Notes under the pieces: model-generated | Database searches by the model: none | What the model was told of the DNA's origin: nothing | What the model saw: only the letters and a program-made list of their open reading frames with translations | Shown here: in pieces, positions 24,116 to 38,463 of the stretch | Layout of the letters: each line of letters opens with the position of its first letter | Position numbering within the stretch: the first letter of the stretch is position 1 | From: Begonia masoniana | Taxonomy: Eukaryota; Streptophyta; Magnoliopsida; Cucurbitales; Begoniaceae | Reading direction: 5' to 3' | Length of the DNA stretch: 64,000 nucleotides | Assembly: GCA_022432975.1 (NCBI GenBank) | Contig: CM039509.1 | Span: 48,067,186-48,131,185 of the forward strand | Made by a program: the position numbers and the translations under genes

Positions 24116-24310
24116 GAGTAAAGTGCAATTTGGCCCCCACAGTATAGTGAAATGGGCAATTTACACCATAAACTCAGATAATGAGCAAAAACAACTTTAA
24201 CGTATTGATAATTAGCAATTCACCCCCTACCGTACTATTTTCATTAAAATTGCACATTTTTTGCACGTGGCCTAATTTACTGCCCAATATACCCATGCCC
24301 TTAGGGTTGG
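24116..24310. mobile_element. One arm of a Mutator MITE/MULE related to the 8.9-kb element
   Basis: The stretch begins GAGTAAAGTGCAATTTGGCC and follows the 8913 arm for about 180 bp (CAATTTACACC, TAAACTC, ACGTATTGATAAT, CCCCTACCGT). No opposite arm is found to the right. The element may have lost it when the SIRE-like LTR landed at 24690. Confidence 0.75.
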
Positions 24311-24689
24311 GCAGACCGGCCTGCTGAACAAGAGCCAGAACGGATCGGACCGGACCCAAGGTTAAAAGAAACCCTTCAGTCTTCAAGACTGAACTTCACA
24401 TCCAGTCTTCAATTTCCAGAATCTCGAAGAGGCAAACACTCGAGACCTTGCGAGTTGCGTTCTCCAACTCCCGAGTTCTGCCTTGCAGTTACGTTCCCCG
24501 GTTCCCCCGACTGTGCTCCGTTCTCTGGCTGCTCTGATTCCCCTCACCTCCAAAGCTCCCGTTCTCCGTGCTCCTTGCTCCGATTCGTGCTCGGCTGTCT
24601 GTCAGCTTTGTCCTTTGTCCTCTGCTCATCGGCTCGTCTGATCTGCCGTCTTTTGTTATTCTACTGCTTCTTTATGTACGCAAAGAAAT
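24311..24689. other. GC-rich stretch between a MULE arm and an LTR
   Basis: From about 24420 to 24660 the base composition is clearly richer in C and G than both sides, with many CTCC/CTCTG words. An 80-codon plus-strand frame (24455-24694) ends in a hydrophobic tail, but I recognise no family. Its place next to a MULE arm suggests captured DNA. Confidence 0.35.
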
Positions 24690-25859
24690 TGTAGGATCGT
24701 TTTTACTTAAGAGGGAGGTGAATTAGGTATTTGCTTTCTATTCAATTTTATTAATTGTGATTGCTATCAATTCAATTGTTTACTCTTAAGAGTATAAACA
24801 AGACGATTACGAATTCAGTTTTTCAGATTAATTTAATCTAAAGCAAGTAAGGAGTTAATGGAAGAGAGAAACAATACCAAATTGTTAACGCGGTTGGCCA
24901 ACCTTACCTACGTCTGCACTTCAAGACCTTCCCCTTGAAGATTCTTTCTGTCTCTTTCTCGAGAACCTTTGATTGAACTTCACAGGCGTCAATCAACTGC
25001 CTTTACACACCTTTCTCTTAGGGATTTATCCATTTTCAATGTTTCAATACAAGATTGTGAGTCGAAATTCAAATAGCACTCTCTTAATAAAATAATCTCA
25101 AGTTTTTAGTTTGAGAAAAGTAAAATGATTGAAAAATGAAAGCTCTTTGTAGTTGAGAGAATTTTGATTTGTTGGTTCCTTGGTTGGTTCTTTTTCCAAA
25201 AGTCTTCATTCTTCAATTTATAGTCTTTTTGAATTCTGTCTTCGACCGGTTGACCTATATTAAAATCGGTTGACACATTGTTACCGTTGTGTAGATAGAT
25301 GACCATTGTAAACAAAACAAGTCGACCTCTTTAAGAATCGGTCAACACTTTGAATTGCTTCTGCTTGCACAGGTCGATCCTCGTGGTCGACACTTCAATC
25401 TTCTCTACATTCACAGGTCGACACTTGTACATTCCGGTTGACACTTGAATTGCTTCTGTATACATCGGTCACACCTTTATATTTCGGTTGACACTTGAAT
25501 TGGCTCTGTTTGCACAGGTTAATCATATATTAAACATCATCAAAAACATATTAACTTTAAACTCATTTTAAGTTAACAGAAATCATTTCTTTTTAATATG
25601 TGATTGTTGAATCTTCACGATCATACTGTCCTCTAGACCATCGGTGAGTCAACATTTTATGAAATACTATTTTTCAAGAAAATTTTCAATTAAGAAACGT
25701 AACAAGTAATTTACTTTTTATGTTTAATCAATATATTAAACATCATCAAAAACATATTAACTTTAAACTCATTTTAAGTTAACAGAAATCATTTCTTTTT
25801 AATATGTGATTGTTGAATCTTCACGATCATACTTCCTCTAGACCATCGGTGAGTCAACA
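24690..25859 (-). mobile_element. SIRE/Maximus-like Copia LTR, reverse orientation
   Basis: Read on the minus strand it ends with AATTCACCTCCCTCTTAAG and CGATCCTACA at 24690, preceded by GTGAAGTTCAATCAAAGG and GACGTAGGTAAGGTTGGCC blocks like those of the 1-1155 LTR. The other end is TGTTGACTCACCGATGG at 25859. There is no internal domain on either side, so it is a solo or isolated LTR. No convincing 5-bp target duplication was found. The outer 120-145 bp are duplicated (see the repeat at 25510). Confidence 0.75.
25510..25859. repeat. Direct duplication of the LTR end, two copies
   Basis: About 125-145 bp ending GACCATCGGTGAGTCAACA occur at 25530-25654 and again at 25736-25859. An 81-bp spacer lies between them. 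The copies differ by only a few bases. Confidence 0.9.
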
Positions 25860-26647
25860 TTTCTTCTCATCTTTTTTTTCTCCTATTTGATTTAGTTTTC
25901 TTTCTGGATGGTTCTCCGATTGATGCTATTATTATGCAACGAATCTGGTGAGCTTTCCCTTTTTGATGCCTTGTTGTTCTGGTTGTGGATTGTATTGATT
26001 GATTTCTTTGGTCTAAAGGGTTGTCGGTCTGTGGAGTTTCAATTTTAGTTACTTCAAACCTATTTGATCTCATTCATTGAACTCCTGATTACTAAATTGA
26101 TAAGGTGAGGTTCTAGTATGCTTTTGTTATGGAATTCATGTAATTTCAACTGTTTTTCTTAATTAGAGAATTTTTAAGACAATTGAAGATGTGGAGTATG
26201 CTTAAACAATGATGCATAAGTTGTGATGCATAGGTTGGGACATGAGGGATGTGTTTATCTCTAAATCATCAAGTCTCCTTATCAATGTTAATCTTTAGTT
26301 TGTCTTTTTCTCATTACTAGTTTTCATTAGAAATAAAACCACTTTGACAGTCAGCCTTGTAATTTAACTCTCAAAATTTTGTCCATTTTGTTGTTTAGAA
26401 AGTTGGGATTTGTCAAATCAACAACATTTTCAAGCTATTTTTCTACAAACGGTTCATATGTCATAGAGCCTACAATTGGGAATATTGTATATGTAGTTAT
26501 AGTCTCATGATTGTAGTCATAGTCTTGGCAATATTGTATATGTAGTTATGCAGCATTTATCATTTTCTCATGATTGTAGTTATAGTCTTGGCAATATTGT
26601 ATATGAAAAACTTAATTGGTTCTCTTTTGTTTTGCAGAAAAAAAAAA
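25860..26647. other. Transposon-like flank, no gene
   Basis: Around 26465-26605 the words GGCAATATTGTATATG and GATTGTAGT(C/T)ATAGTC repeat in tandem. The reverse complement of this block recurs at about 28290-28322, so the two may be arms of one damaged element spanning the coding fragments between them. Confidence 0.4.
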
Positions 26648-26980
26648 ATGGACACTTTTTCAATTGACTCTCACTATTGAGGGAAGTTTGTCAAGAATAA
26701 AGGTTTACAGTACGTGAGTGGAGATAATGCTTTACTGACGAATATTGATGTGGATAAAGTGTCTTTTTTTGAGGTTGTAGACATGACCGTAGATGTCGGA
26801 GCTGGCGTATGGAAGACTTTGTATTACGTGGAGCCTCTATTAGGATTGCAAAACGGATTGCGAAAGTTGAAGTTCGATAATGACGTACTTCAGATGGTTG
26901 GAGCGTTGGATAACAAACATCATATTCATATGGATATGGTTGAGATGGGGCGTTGGATAACAAACGTCATATTCATATAG
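26648..26980 (+). pseudogene. MULE-associated PB1-like domain fragment
   Basis: From an ATG at 26648 the frame reads MDTFSIDSHY, hits a TGA at 26678-26680, then continues open with GKFVKNKGLQYVSG, then DVDKVSFFEVVDM and FDNDVLQMVGALDNKHHIHM. This resembles the small PB1-like domain found at the start of many plant MULE-type proteins. No transposase catalytic region follows. A tandem duplication near 26900-26990 repeats the GTTGGATAACAAAC block. Confidence 0.5.
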
Positions 26981-27369
26981 ATATGGTTGAGAATTTAGAT
27001 TTGGATATGTATTTCATAATGTTCGATTATGGATATGTAGAAAGATATGATTATGGATATGGATTTTTAATTTGGATTATGTAGTTGAATTTCGATTATG
27101 GATATGTTCCATGTGGATTTGCTCTTTGAATTCTATGATACTGATTCCAAAAAATTTAGGGTTTACCTATTATAGGTCTAGCTTTATAAGTTCTTGTCAT
27201 ACAACACCATGGTAGATGTCTCATAGCGCACAAAAGAGCAGACAAATTCCAAACTAAATATCGTCAACAATCACAACAACCACTCTAATCTAAAAAGCAT
27301 ATTATACCCGAGATAAACAACATTAGATACACAAAAATAAATTAGCAGAGAGAAGCTAGCTTTTTCTTT

Positions 27370-28700
27370 AGTTTGCATACCAGAATATTTCAACATTTTG
27401 GAGCAAATCTCTACGTTTTGTTTGCAGAGATATTAACAAAGACATTGACCGATGCCAATAAATGTAATTTATTTTTTTAATTGAAAAATATATAAATTTA
27501 GACCCTAAAATATAGGTTCTTGGATAATTAATCATTGTTGGGTGTAATTCCGTATTGCGAATTATATCATGCTTAGTCTGCAAAAAAAAGACAATGAAAA
27601 ACACATGCATTTCATGGAAAATGTCATTACATTTAATAAATAGTACAGTTATTACCATACGAGTCTACTAAAACAATTGATACAAACTTATCAACAATAA
27701 TGCAGTAGTGAGATCTCATAATACCAAGAACCATAATCTATCCCTCCGTAGCTGCGCATTCTCTGATTTAGCTTCTTCGAGTCTTGATTCAACTTCTTCG
27801 ACTCTTGCTTCAGATTCTTCAAGACTAGATTGTAAAATGTTACGCACATGCTTCTGTCTTTCTTCTAATAGTTTGTCATACCAGGAAAAGAAATTGCATC
27901 ATTTTTCGCTTCCATGAAAAAATATCAATTGTTATTTACAGTAGAAATTTATGCATCAATTGTTCGCATTGTTGCTCTTATGCAATAACATCTAATATGA
28001 AATATGAAATCTCCACTATCTGTTTAAACTTTGCCTCTGGCAATTTGACAGTCTACAGTGCTTGATGTTTGTCCATTTCTACACCTACTCATCCTTCTCT
28101 CTTGTACTTTCACAGCTCGAAACAAAAGTTGAAAACCAAATAAAATACTGAATAGCAAATAAGAAGAAAAAACCAGAAACTTTCCAGTATGGTTAGTGAC
28201 ATTTTTAGCACAAATCTTAAGGTGCATGAGAAATACGGTCTAATCTTTAGCTATCAATTACTTGCAGTAACGTATAAAATAATTTCAACATTTTAGCAAT
28301 ATTGCCAAGACTATAACTACAATCATAACTTTATAAAACAAATTAAAGCAGCCACATTTTAACAATATTTTCCATAATCTGCATACCACGAATAAGTAAC
28401 TTAGCATGAATTCCATCTAAATAAGGCTACTAGAAGACCTGAAAATTTCTAAACAGAATATGCACTAGTCGGCAGTTCCGAAGAGTCTATTTACTAGTCG
28501 ATTTGATTTCAGAATATGCACTAGCCGATTTGAAACAATTAAACAAGATTGCTCTTGGTCAACAGTTTTGAAGAGTCTCTCAAACAATTCATATAATCAT
28601 GCTGAATTAAAAATGACAAGAGAAAACGAAAATTAACAGAAACAGAGAAGACAAACCAAAAAAACAGAGAACTAAAATAGCCTCCAGACAATTAAACGAT
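27370..28700. other. Degenerate element-like DNA with a short coiled-coil frame
   Basis: On the minus strand about 27880-27740 encodes LLEERQKHVRNIL, then LEESEARVEEVESRLEEAKS and ends soon after. It is a heptad-rich helix like the tails of some plant transposase-associated proteins. No start or complete gene can be assigned. The rest is AT-rich with the inverted block at 28290-28322. Confidence 0.35.
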
Positions 28701-30441
28701 TATAACAGTTCGGCTCTGATTGTGAAACCCACAATTTGATTTGGGGGCGTCTAAGGACAATAAGGTAATTTCTCTTCACTCATTTAATCACCACGTGTAC
28801 AATTTTCCTCCCTCCCTTCATAAAACCATCTTCTTCTTAAATGTTTCTTCAGAAAACTCTTCCCTGCTGAAGGCGCCGCTTGAAGAAGAGAAATGTTACG
28901 CCCACATTTCTCTCTCTCCTTTAACGTCATATGCAACTCATTTTCTTTTCCTAAATTATTTTCCACCCATTGAAAGGTCTCCTCTCTGATATATTTCATC
29001 TCTCTCCCAACGAATGATTTGCAAGTATTTGGGGTTCAATTTGAGATTTCGCAGAGAAGAAAAATATTGATCCAGTAAGTCAAGCTTCCCTCTTAATCTT
29101 GATTTTGATATTTGGAGAAATCTTGAGAGTTTTATGAAATTCTTCCCTAATAATTGAAGAATTTTTGTAACTTCCATTGCTGCAAATTTTGGACTGAAGA
29201 AAAGTTTGATTTTTCCAAAGTCCCAATTTATTGAATTCAAGTGTTGACTCGTTAACTTGGACTTTTGAATTTATTGACCTGTTGTAAGTGCAAATCGAGG
29301 TATGAGTTTATTTTATTTTCGGTTAAATATTATTTTTAATTCATTAATTAAATTCATTTATTTAGCATAAATTGTTTATTTAATTTTGTACTATTATTTC
29401 ATTCACACATTTATCAACTGCATATTTTATCATTGATAAAAATTTTGTTGTTTTAACTAGAAGTAATAGGACAGTTGAGGAGCCATGTCCTTGGGCGCGA
29501 AAGCCTAAACCTGATCAGGGTAATTATGACGTGCGACCGCTTCATGTTGATGTTTTGGCCTATGATCCAGTGTGCTCGGAGTCCATGAGAGGCTCCATTT
29601 TCACTGAACATATATTTAAATTGCATAATGACATTTTTATTAAATTTATACATAATATTTTATGACTGTTGGAAATAAACTTTACCCCTATTGAGTTTAG
29701 TCGACTCACCCCAAACGACTACTTTTTTTCAGGATCAAATCAAAAGAAGTTCTAGTTATCGACGAGTGAACGAGAATTTTCTATAGGTTTCATTTTATTT
29801 TTTTAAGGTTGGAGACTTTAGAAAAATTGTAAGCTGTATGATATTTTATTATCTTGCTTGGACGTATATCATCACATTATCTGGTGTCTCTTGTCGAACC
29901 TGTTTAATTTATATTTTTGGACTCTAACTTTATATTAGTTTATAAATTTTTCGCTGCGTGTTCTTTTTAAGTGAATAAGATTTAGAGTCTGACGATTGAC
30001 TGAATTTTCAGGTCGGTCGTCCCTCGTTCTGTTGCGGTGTAAATTGACTATTTCACTATTACGTGTGGTCAAATTCCTGTTTACCCGAAAATTAATTTTC
30101 TAGTTAAAATTGTGATGATTGGGTAAACAGTAAATAGAAGAAAGCTTCGTTTGGAATAAAAATGGTGACGCTGACGCAGAATTCTTCAGGGAGGGTGGAC
30201 TGTGAAAGCGAAAGGGGTGGCCCTCTTTGTTTGCCCTTTTTCTATTTTTTTTTTCTTTCCGGGAAACAGAGCTTACGCTGCGTTCGAGAGGGAAAGGTTC
30301 ATTTCCTATTTCTCTCTCCTCTCTCTCTCTCTCCAAAGAATAATAGCAGATTGAAGTTTCGCTTCCACCATTAGTGCCTTGAATTGCTTCAAAACCCCCA
30401 AAATAAACTTGGGTTTAGCTTGATTTCAAGAGGGCCAAAAA
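28700..30441. other. LTR-like region, then the AMMECR1 5' flank
   Basis: From 28740 to about 30080 the sequence has the texture of a long chromovirus-type LTR (GGTAATTTCTC leader, CT-rich leader, GACTCACC and CGGTCGTCCCTCG blocks) and loosely recalls the 55.6-58.0 kb LTR. No boundaries or target duplication could be fixed. From about 30160 begins the AMMECR1 leader, including a CT run at 30312-30333. Confidence 0.35.
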
Positions 30442-32870
<2,429 letters not shown>

Positions 32871-33874
32871 TTCTTACGAACTGGTTTTGCCCTTAATGGG
32901 CACATCAATTCGATTGAAACAGTAGAAATTATTGCGATAATTTGGGCTGGAACTGACTGTGTGTTCGACCATTGATTTCTTCGAAAACTTCTTAATTGTT
33001 CTTCAAACTCACTTGATTTTGAAGATTTAAAGAACGTGAACGATAACACGCTTGAACTAGGGCATTCTTGTGGTTTCTCTTCTCTCGTTTACCTTCTGCA
33101 GCTTCTCCGTGGAAGCCATTGTTGCTCGTCTGCTTCTGGTTAATTGACAAAGATTTAGGGTTTGAGTTTGATGATATGATATTTAAAGCTGATTAATAAT
33201 CGTAATTAAGTGTTAATAAATAATTAACTGTATAATTAAAGTAATTATAATCAGCGTCATTAATGAAGCTTTGAAACGAGGAGAGGAAAAGTCAGTTTCA
33301 TCGGAGACCTGAAGAGGTTCTACCTGGTTTTCTTTCTTCGATATTTCTTGGCGCGGAGCTGACCATGCGAAAGCCTTCCCTCTGCCAGTCTGCCCTGCTC
33401 CAGGTTCTCTCTCTGTTCCCCTCTCCTTCTCTATTCTGCGTTTACGTTTCGTAATTGGGAATATTTTTTGGCGCGAGTTGATTGGGGTTCGGGAATTGGA
33501 GAAATGTTTATGGATTTGGATCTGTGTTTGAGTTACTGGCACTGCGAAAAAGTTGAAGGAGAATATTGGGGAAAGACGATGCAGATTGTGTTTTTTTTTT
33601 TTTTTTTTCTAATTAACATGCTCTGAGTCGATCCGATCTTTGTTTCGAACTTCAAGCTCAAATTTTTGTCTTTTAATATTATTCTTCGAAATTTCTCTGG
33701 GTTTCCGCCATTTTCTTGACAATGGAAATGGAGACTTAGCGCTTAAGATAATCTTGTCGTGCATTTTACTGTCACTTGCTTGTTCGAATTTCGATAAATT
33801 TGTTATTTAATTTTTGTAGGTTTATCGTTAGTCTGGGTGGAAATACTCCCTGAGGCAACATTTAGGCCAGGGAG
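32871..33874. other. AMMECR1 3' flank and VAMP727 leader with probable UTR intron
   Basis: A CT-rich leader near 33300-33403 ends CTCCAG/GTTCTC, and an acceptor TTTTTGTAG ends at 33819, so the VAMP727 5' UTR probably contains a 416-bp intron (33404-33819). A poly-T run lies at 33589-33608. Confidence 0.5.
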
Positions 33875-35213
33875 ATGAGTCAGAAAGGCCTGATTTACAG
33901 CTTTGTTGCAAAAGGACATGTTGTTTTAGCTGAACACACAACGTTCTCGGGAAATTTCAGCACTATTGCTGTTCAATGCCTGCAGAAATTACCTTCAAAT
34001 AGCAGCAAGTACACATATTCATGTGATGGGCACACATTCAACTTTCTTATCGATAACGGATTTGGTATTTCTTCATTCAATCGTAAATTTTGTGACAGTT
34101 AATTTTTTTCTCGCACGAGTGTTTGAAGATGGTTTTTGGTATCTGCAGTTTTTCTTGTTGTCGCGGATGAATCAGTAGGAAGAAGTGTGCCTTTTGTGTT
34201 CCTTGATCGAGTAAAAGATGATTTCAAACAGCGTTATGAATCAAGTGTTAAGAACGGGGAGACCCACCCTCTTGCAGATGATGACGACGACGGCTTATTT
34301 GAAGATCAATTCTCTATTGCATATAATCTTGACAGAGAATTTGGGTAAGTATATGTTGTTTTAGTTCTTTATTGCAATTTTTAACTGAACCCTTGTTGTA
34401 ATTTGTTAATGTTTGACAGGCCGAGGCTTAAGGAGCACATGCAATATTGCGTGAACCATCCAGAAGAAATGAGCAAGCTGGCCAAATTGAAGGCTCAAAT
34501 TACCGAGGTCAAGGGTGTTATGATGGACAATATTGAAAAGGTGAGCTTTTTATCCAGCGATAACTAAATTCTCGGTATTAACTGGTTATTGTTGCCTGCT
34601 TGCATCCATTGACCATTTCTATAGTGAAAGGTGTAATTTTTGTTCAACTTCTATCAATAATGTCTTATGGGGATTTGGAATGGGAAAATAGGCATTCACA
34701 GAGATGATTCCATCTCTTACTTTTTCTCAAACAAGAACGATCATTAAATTAGACCTCGTTCTTACTTTTATCTTTTGTTTTTGCTTCTACTTTTAGCTTT
34801 TAACTCCCCGATTGATCAATAAGCATTTCAAGTAGAAAATAACTTGGAGTAATGAATGATTTTATGTATCCATCTTCAAAAATTGTGTGTTTTAGTTAAC
34901 TAACCTGCAATCTTCAAATATTCTCATAGGTTTTGGACCGTGGAGAGAGGATTGAGCTTCTAGTGGACAAAACAGAGAACCTACAGTTTCAGGTTTGAAA
35001 CTTGTTTTAGGAGACTTTCTTATTAATTTTTCTCGATTACGACTTCCCCTTTTAAAATACGAAAATCAGGCGGATAGCTTCCAAAGACAAGGCCGGGAAC
35101 TGCGAAGAAAGATGTGGCTTCAGAATCTCCAAATGAAGGTGATGATCGGAGGAGCCATCCTCGTCTTCATCATTATAATTTGGTCCATCGTGTGCAGCAT
35201 TTTCAAATGCTGA
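33875..35213 (+). CDS. VAMP727: Longin R-SNARE VAMP727
   Basis: VAMP727 is a seed-plant R-SNARE for fusion between late endosomes and the vacuole or plasma membrane. Five exons join in phase to 237 residues: 33875-34064, 34149-34344, 34420-34540, 34930-34992 and 35070-35213. The N-terminal longin domain ([20 protein letters not shown]) contains the acidic insertion [14 protein letters not shown] that distinguishes VAMP727 from other VAMP72 proteins. A SNARE motif follows ([20 protein letters not shown], with the zero-layer Arg in DRGERIELL), then a C-terminal anchor ([18 protein letters not shown]). Length and all splice sites are normal, and the gene looks functional. Confidence 0.95.
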
Positions 35214-37194
35214 TTTCCAAGGTAATTACTTTAGTCAATTATGGGGTAAAGTTTGATGTAAAATATGTTGCTTTTTTCTACACAAGGTAATAGATTGCTC
35301 GAATCTAGGCTGCTGCCGTTAGCTTGGCTTCTCACTGTAAATTAGACCAATAATGGCTGCCGGATATAATGTTATTTTTGTTGCATGTAGCCTTTAGTCT
35401 AGTGTTTGAATACATCGAGGAAATAAAGATTTACCTGTTTGAAGATCTCCCAGCATATGTGAGCAAGATTTTTGTCTAATCTTGGGTTTAAATTTGAATG
35501 TATAATTGATTTTTGCTCTTAATTTGCATTAAAATTCATCATTATAGCTAGTCACCGGGATAAATGAGTGTCGTTGCAACGTGTTTTTAAAAAGAGTAAT
35601 TTTATATTTACACTAATATGATATTTACGAGTCATTCACTTATTAATTATTTATTTTTAAATGTTTATTTCATACTATAATAATTCTACCAGTGAACTAA
35701 TGACACGTAAGCGTTATATCATGGTGTGATATTATGATATAAAATTATGATTAATGTTAAGTTTATATTTTAATTGTACAATCTAATTTTAACTATTAAT
35801 GTGGTGTTTACGTGTAATTCATTAATTGGCGTAATAATTAAGATAAATTATAAATAATTAAATGAATACATTAATTGCACTAATAATTTTTTGAGAACAT
35901 CTTTGTGTTGATTTTATATTGTTTACTCAAATCACGTTCTTTAAAATTTATTTATTTAGGTAAATGATTTGCTCAATATACGAAAACCATCACTTCGGAT
36001 AATTTAGCTTATTTACGTGAATAAGGTTATATTATAAAATATTTCAGTGATTTAATCAAAATTTTATTAAACCATTTGTAATAATATCCAAAACTTTATG
36101 ACAAGAAAATAAGCTATCTTATTAATTATTTCATCAATTAAATAGTCATACGTGACTGGCACATCATGAGTTAATATTATCGCATAAAAATAAAACGTAA
36201 ATTTAGCAATCTTTTAAATGTTCATAGAAAAATTGATGAGTTTTTAGTAGGTCAAGCATTTAATGACAACTTAAAAGTGAGTGTAGGTGGTTTTTACTTC
36301 TACTATATTCTTCTTCTTCTCTCTTTGTGAAGTGGAAAAACCTAGCAATGACGTAGATGCTCTCAAGTTCAACTATTGAAGCCGCATCAACCCTAAGTTG
36401 ATGCAAGTTGTTTTTTCGAAAAAACTATTTGTAGCAAACCGAGCAATCACCACGCCCACAACCGTATCTCTCCAACCACAACGATTCATCTTTTCATTTT
36501 TAGAGACAATTAACTCATACATTCCGTTTCAATCAGACACAATAATCGCATCCATACGTTTTCACACGAGAAACTTATGAATCTCCCAATTCGACACATT
36601 ATTCTCGGCCAGAGCATAACTCTGGGATAAAGTGGAATCTTTGATGGCAAAAAATGTTGGAAATGTTGATAGGTTGTAGTTTGGAGTTTTTTTTTTTGGA
36701 TTAGTAGTTTTGAGTTATTATATATTAGAATCATTCTTTTGTTATTCACGTTAATTGTAGTCCGTTGTCTTCTTTGCAATCGTTCCATTACTACAAGTAT
36801 AGGCGAGATGAAAACCCAACTCTACATATTTGCTGATGACTGTGTTCCAAGATGGCTAACCTCGTCATATCATATAGATTTTGACACCATAGCTGGTGCA
36901 GATAAGTTTGGACAAGATTACCACAAGATGTCTCGGACAAGATTGAAGAAGATTCCAACAAGGTAGAGGAGATCATATTTTAATGAAAGATTATATATAT
37001 TTTAATTTTAATAATTTATAATTATGGTGAAAATCAAATAGATTATTGAAATTAATTTCAAAGAAAGATAGGGGAATTTTTTTATTAATTAAAGTCATTA
37101 AATTTGTAAATTATATTCCTTTAAAGACTGGCATGAAGATGGAAGGAATCCAACAGTTTCCGTTTTCGCGCAGATTGAAAATGGCTGATTTGAT
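35214..37194. other. Intergenic, no gene supported
   Basis: AT-rich DNA follows the VAMP727 3' UTR. Short open frames around 36400-36970 have no recognisable motifs. I see no repeat structure. Confidence 0.45.
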
Positions 37195-37263
37195 TTGATT
37201 CTAAATTCATACTCCATGAATGAAGTTATAAAAACACAGAAGAGAGTTACAGATTCTAAGCAA

Positions 37264-37518
37264 ATGGCTTCTTCTAAATCTTCTCTTCTCTCTCCTTTGC
37301 TCATCTTCTGCCTCTTCTCTCTGCTTCAATCTACCAGGTATCGAATGATCTCGCAAAAGCAGAAGAAGAAGAAGAGGCTTTTGCCTCTAGATTTACGCAC
37401 CAAGCAAAAGCAGAAGAATAAGAGGCTTTTGCCTCTAGAATCGAACGGAGAATTTGTGATTCAACCAATGTCAGAATCAATCAATTTGTGGATTCAATTT
37501 CAACGTATTTATCAATGA
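37264..37518 (+). CDS. Possible signal-peptide ORF fused to eL35-derived sequence
   Basis: A TATA-like TTATAAAAAC (about 37215-37224) lies 40-50 bases before an ATG in good context (AAATGGCT, 37264). The frame starts MASSKSSLLSPLLIFCLFSL, a typical secretory signal peptide. It then enters MISQKQKKKKRLLPLDLRTK, which resembles the LTVISQKQK...KKFLPLDLRPKK part of ribosomal protein eL35 with a short deletion. About 50 bp of the eL35-like part is tandemly duplicated. The frame can be extended upstream to 37195. It may be a chance chimera. A GT at the join (CTACCAG/GTATCG) could instead be a splice donor after a signal-peptide exon. No product family is recognised. Confidence 0.35.
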   Translation: MASSKSSLLSPLLIFCLFSLLQSTRYRMISQKQKKKKRLLPLDLRTKQKQKNKRLLPLESNGEFVIQPMSESINLWIQFQRIYQ

Positions 37519-38295
37519 AGAAATTTAAGCCTCCTCCCAAGGATTCAAACAGTGTTTTCGAAACTAAGCGGAAAACACTGTTTGAATGGTACTACAATGG
37601 CTGCTACCCTTGAAGACCTACGATTCTCTTCTCGAGCTGCAACAAAACTTGGAACCACACATTTGGAAGGCACCGGTGAAGCAGACCTCTTTCGCTTCCC
37701 TAGCGGGGAAGGATCTCTCTCTGCAATAGCTATATTTTTCTTTCCCGCCGATGCAGATCTCTTAACTCTGGCGGAGGAGGAAAATCGTGAAGGCTCGTCG
37801 CAAAACTTTCCTCCTTCACAATTCTCCAAATAGCGCCTGTCTAACCCTGACATTTTCAACCTTAGAATCCTTAGTTTCGAAAATAGGAGAAAACTTAAAT
37901 TTCTTCCCGGATAAATGCTTTGAAATTGGATCCACAGATTGATCAGATTCAGACATTGGTTGAATCACAAACTATCTTTTCGATTCCGATATAGACATCC
38001 TTCGCCTTGGAGAAAGTGAACCCTTCTTGCACAAGGTGACGCCTACCTAATTTGAATCCAATCAAAAATAATATTTTTTATAAGTTTATCAGTTTGCTAA
38101 CCTCTTCGTATCTGATGTTCTCCATCTCAATCATCTGTAAACATCATAACAGCAATGGAAAGAGAGAGAAAGCAAGAGAGAGAGAGAGCATGATGTAGGT
38201 TTTCATGTTATTTTTCAGAAAATTTAAAAATAATAAACTTAAAAAGACCACCGACGCTGGACAGCCTGGACTAATGGACTAGCCTGCCGCCTAAA
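37519..38295. other. No supported gene; minus-strand basic ORF noted
   Basis: The minus-strand frame 37859-37545 encodes a Ser/Arg/Lys-rich 104-residue peptide (for example [13 protein letters not shown]) of unknown nature, possibly a remnant of a nuclear protein. An AGAGAGAG-type purine run lies near 38161-38188. Confidence 0.3.
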
Positions 38296-38390
38296 ATTAG
38301 GCCCAATCCAATTGAATTGGGCCTAATGCAGCCCATCTTTAATTAACAGGAAAAGCTAGTTCCGCCTATAAAAATATGAAAACCCTGAGC
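38296..38390 (+). promoter_or_regulatory. Ribosomal-protein-type promoter of the eL35 copy
   Basis: Two site II motifs (GGCCCA at 38300 and TGGGCC at 38318) face each other within a palindrome (38296-38327). TATAAAAA follows at 38366 and a telo-box-like AACCCTGA at 38380. This set is typical of plant ribosomal protein genes and appears intact upstream of the decayed coding region. Confidence 0.65.
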
Positions 38391-38463
38391 GTCAGTTCAG
38401 TCGCGCGAGGAGGAGGGGAGGCGTTTCTGCAGTTGTGGATCTTTCTCGCTCTAGCATTTAGCA

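Noticed and set aside
28716..30124. Candidate solo LTR starting TGTGAAACCC and ending GGGTAAACA
   Set aside because: The flanks CTGAT and GTAAA do not match as a target duplication and the ends are not convincing, so no boundaries were assigned.
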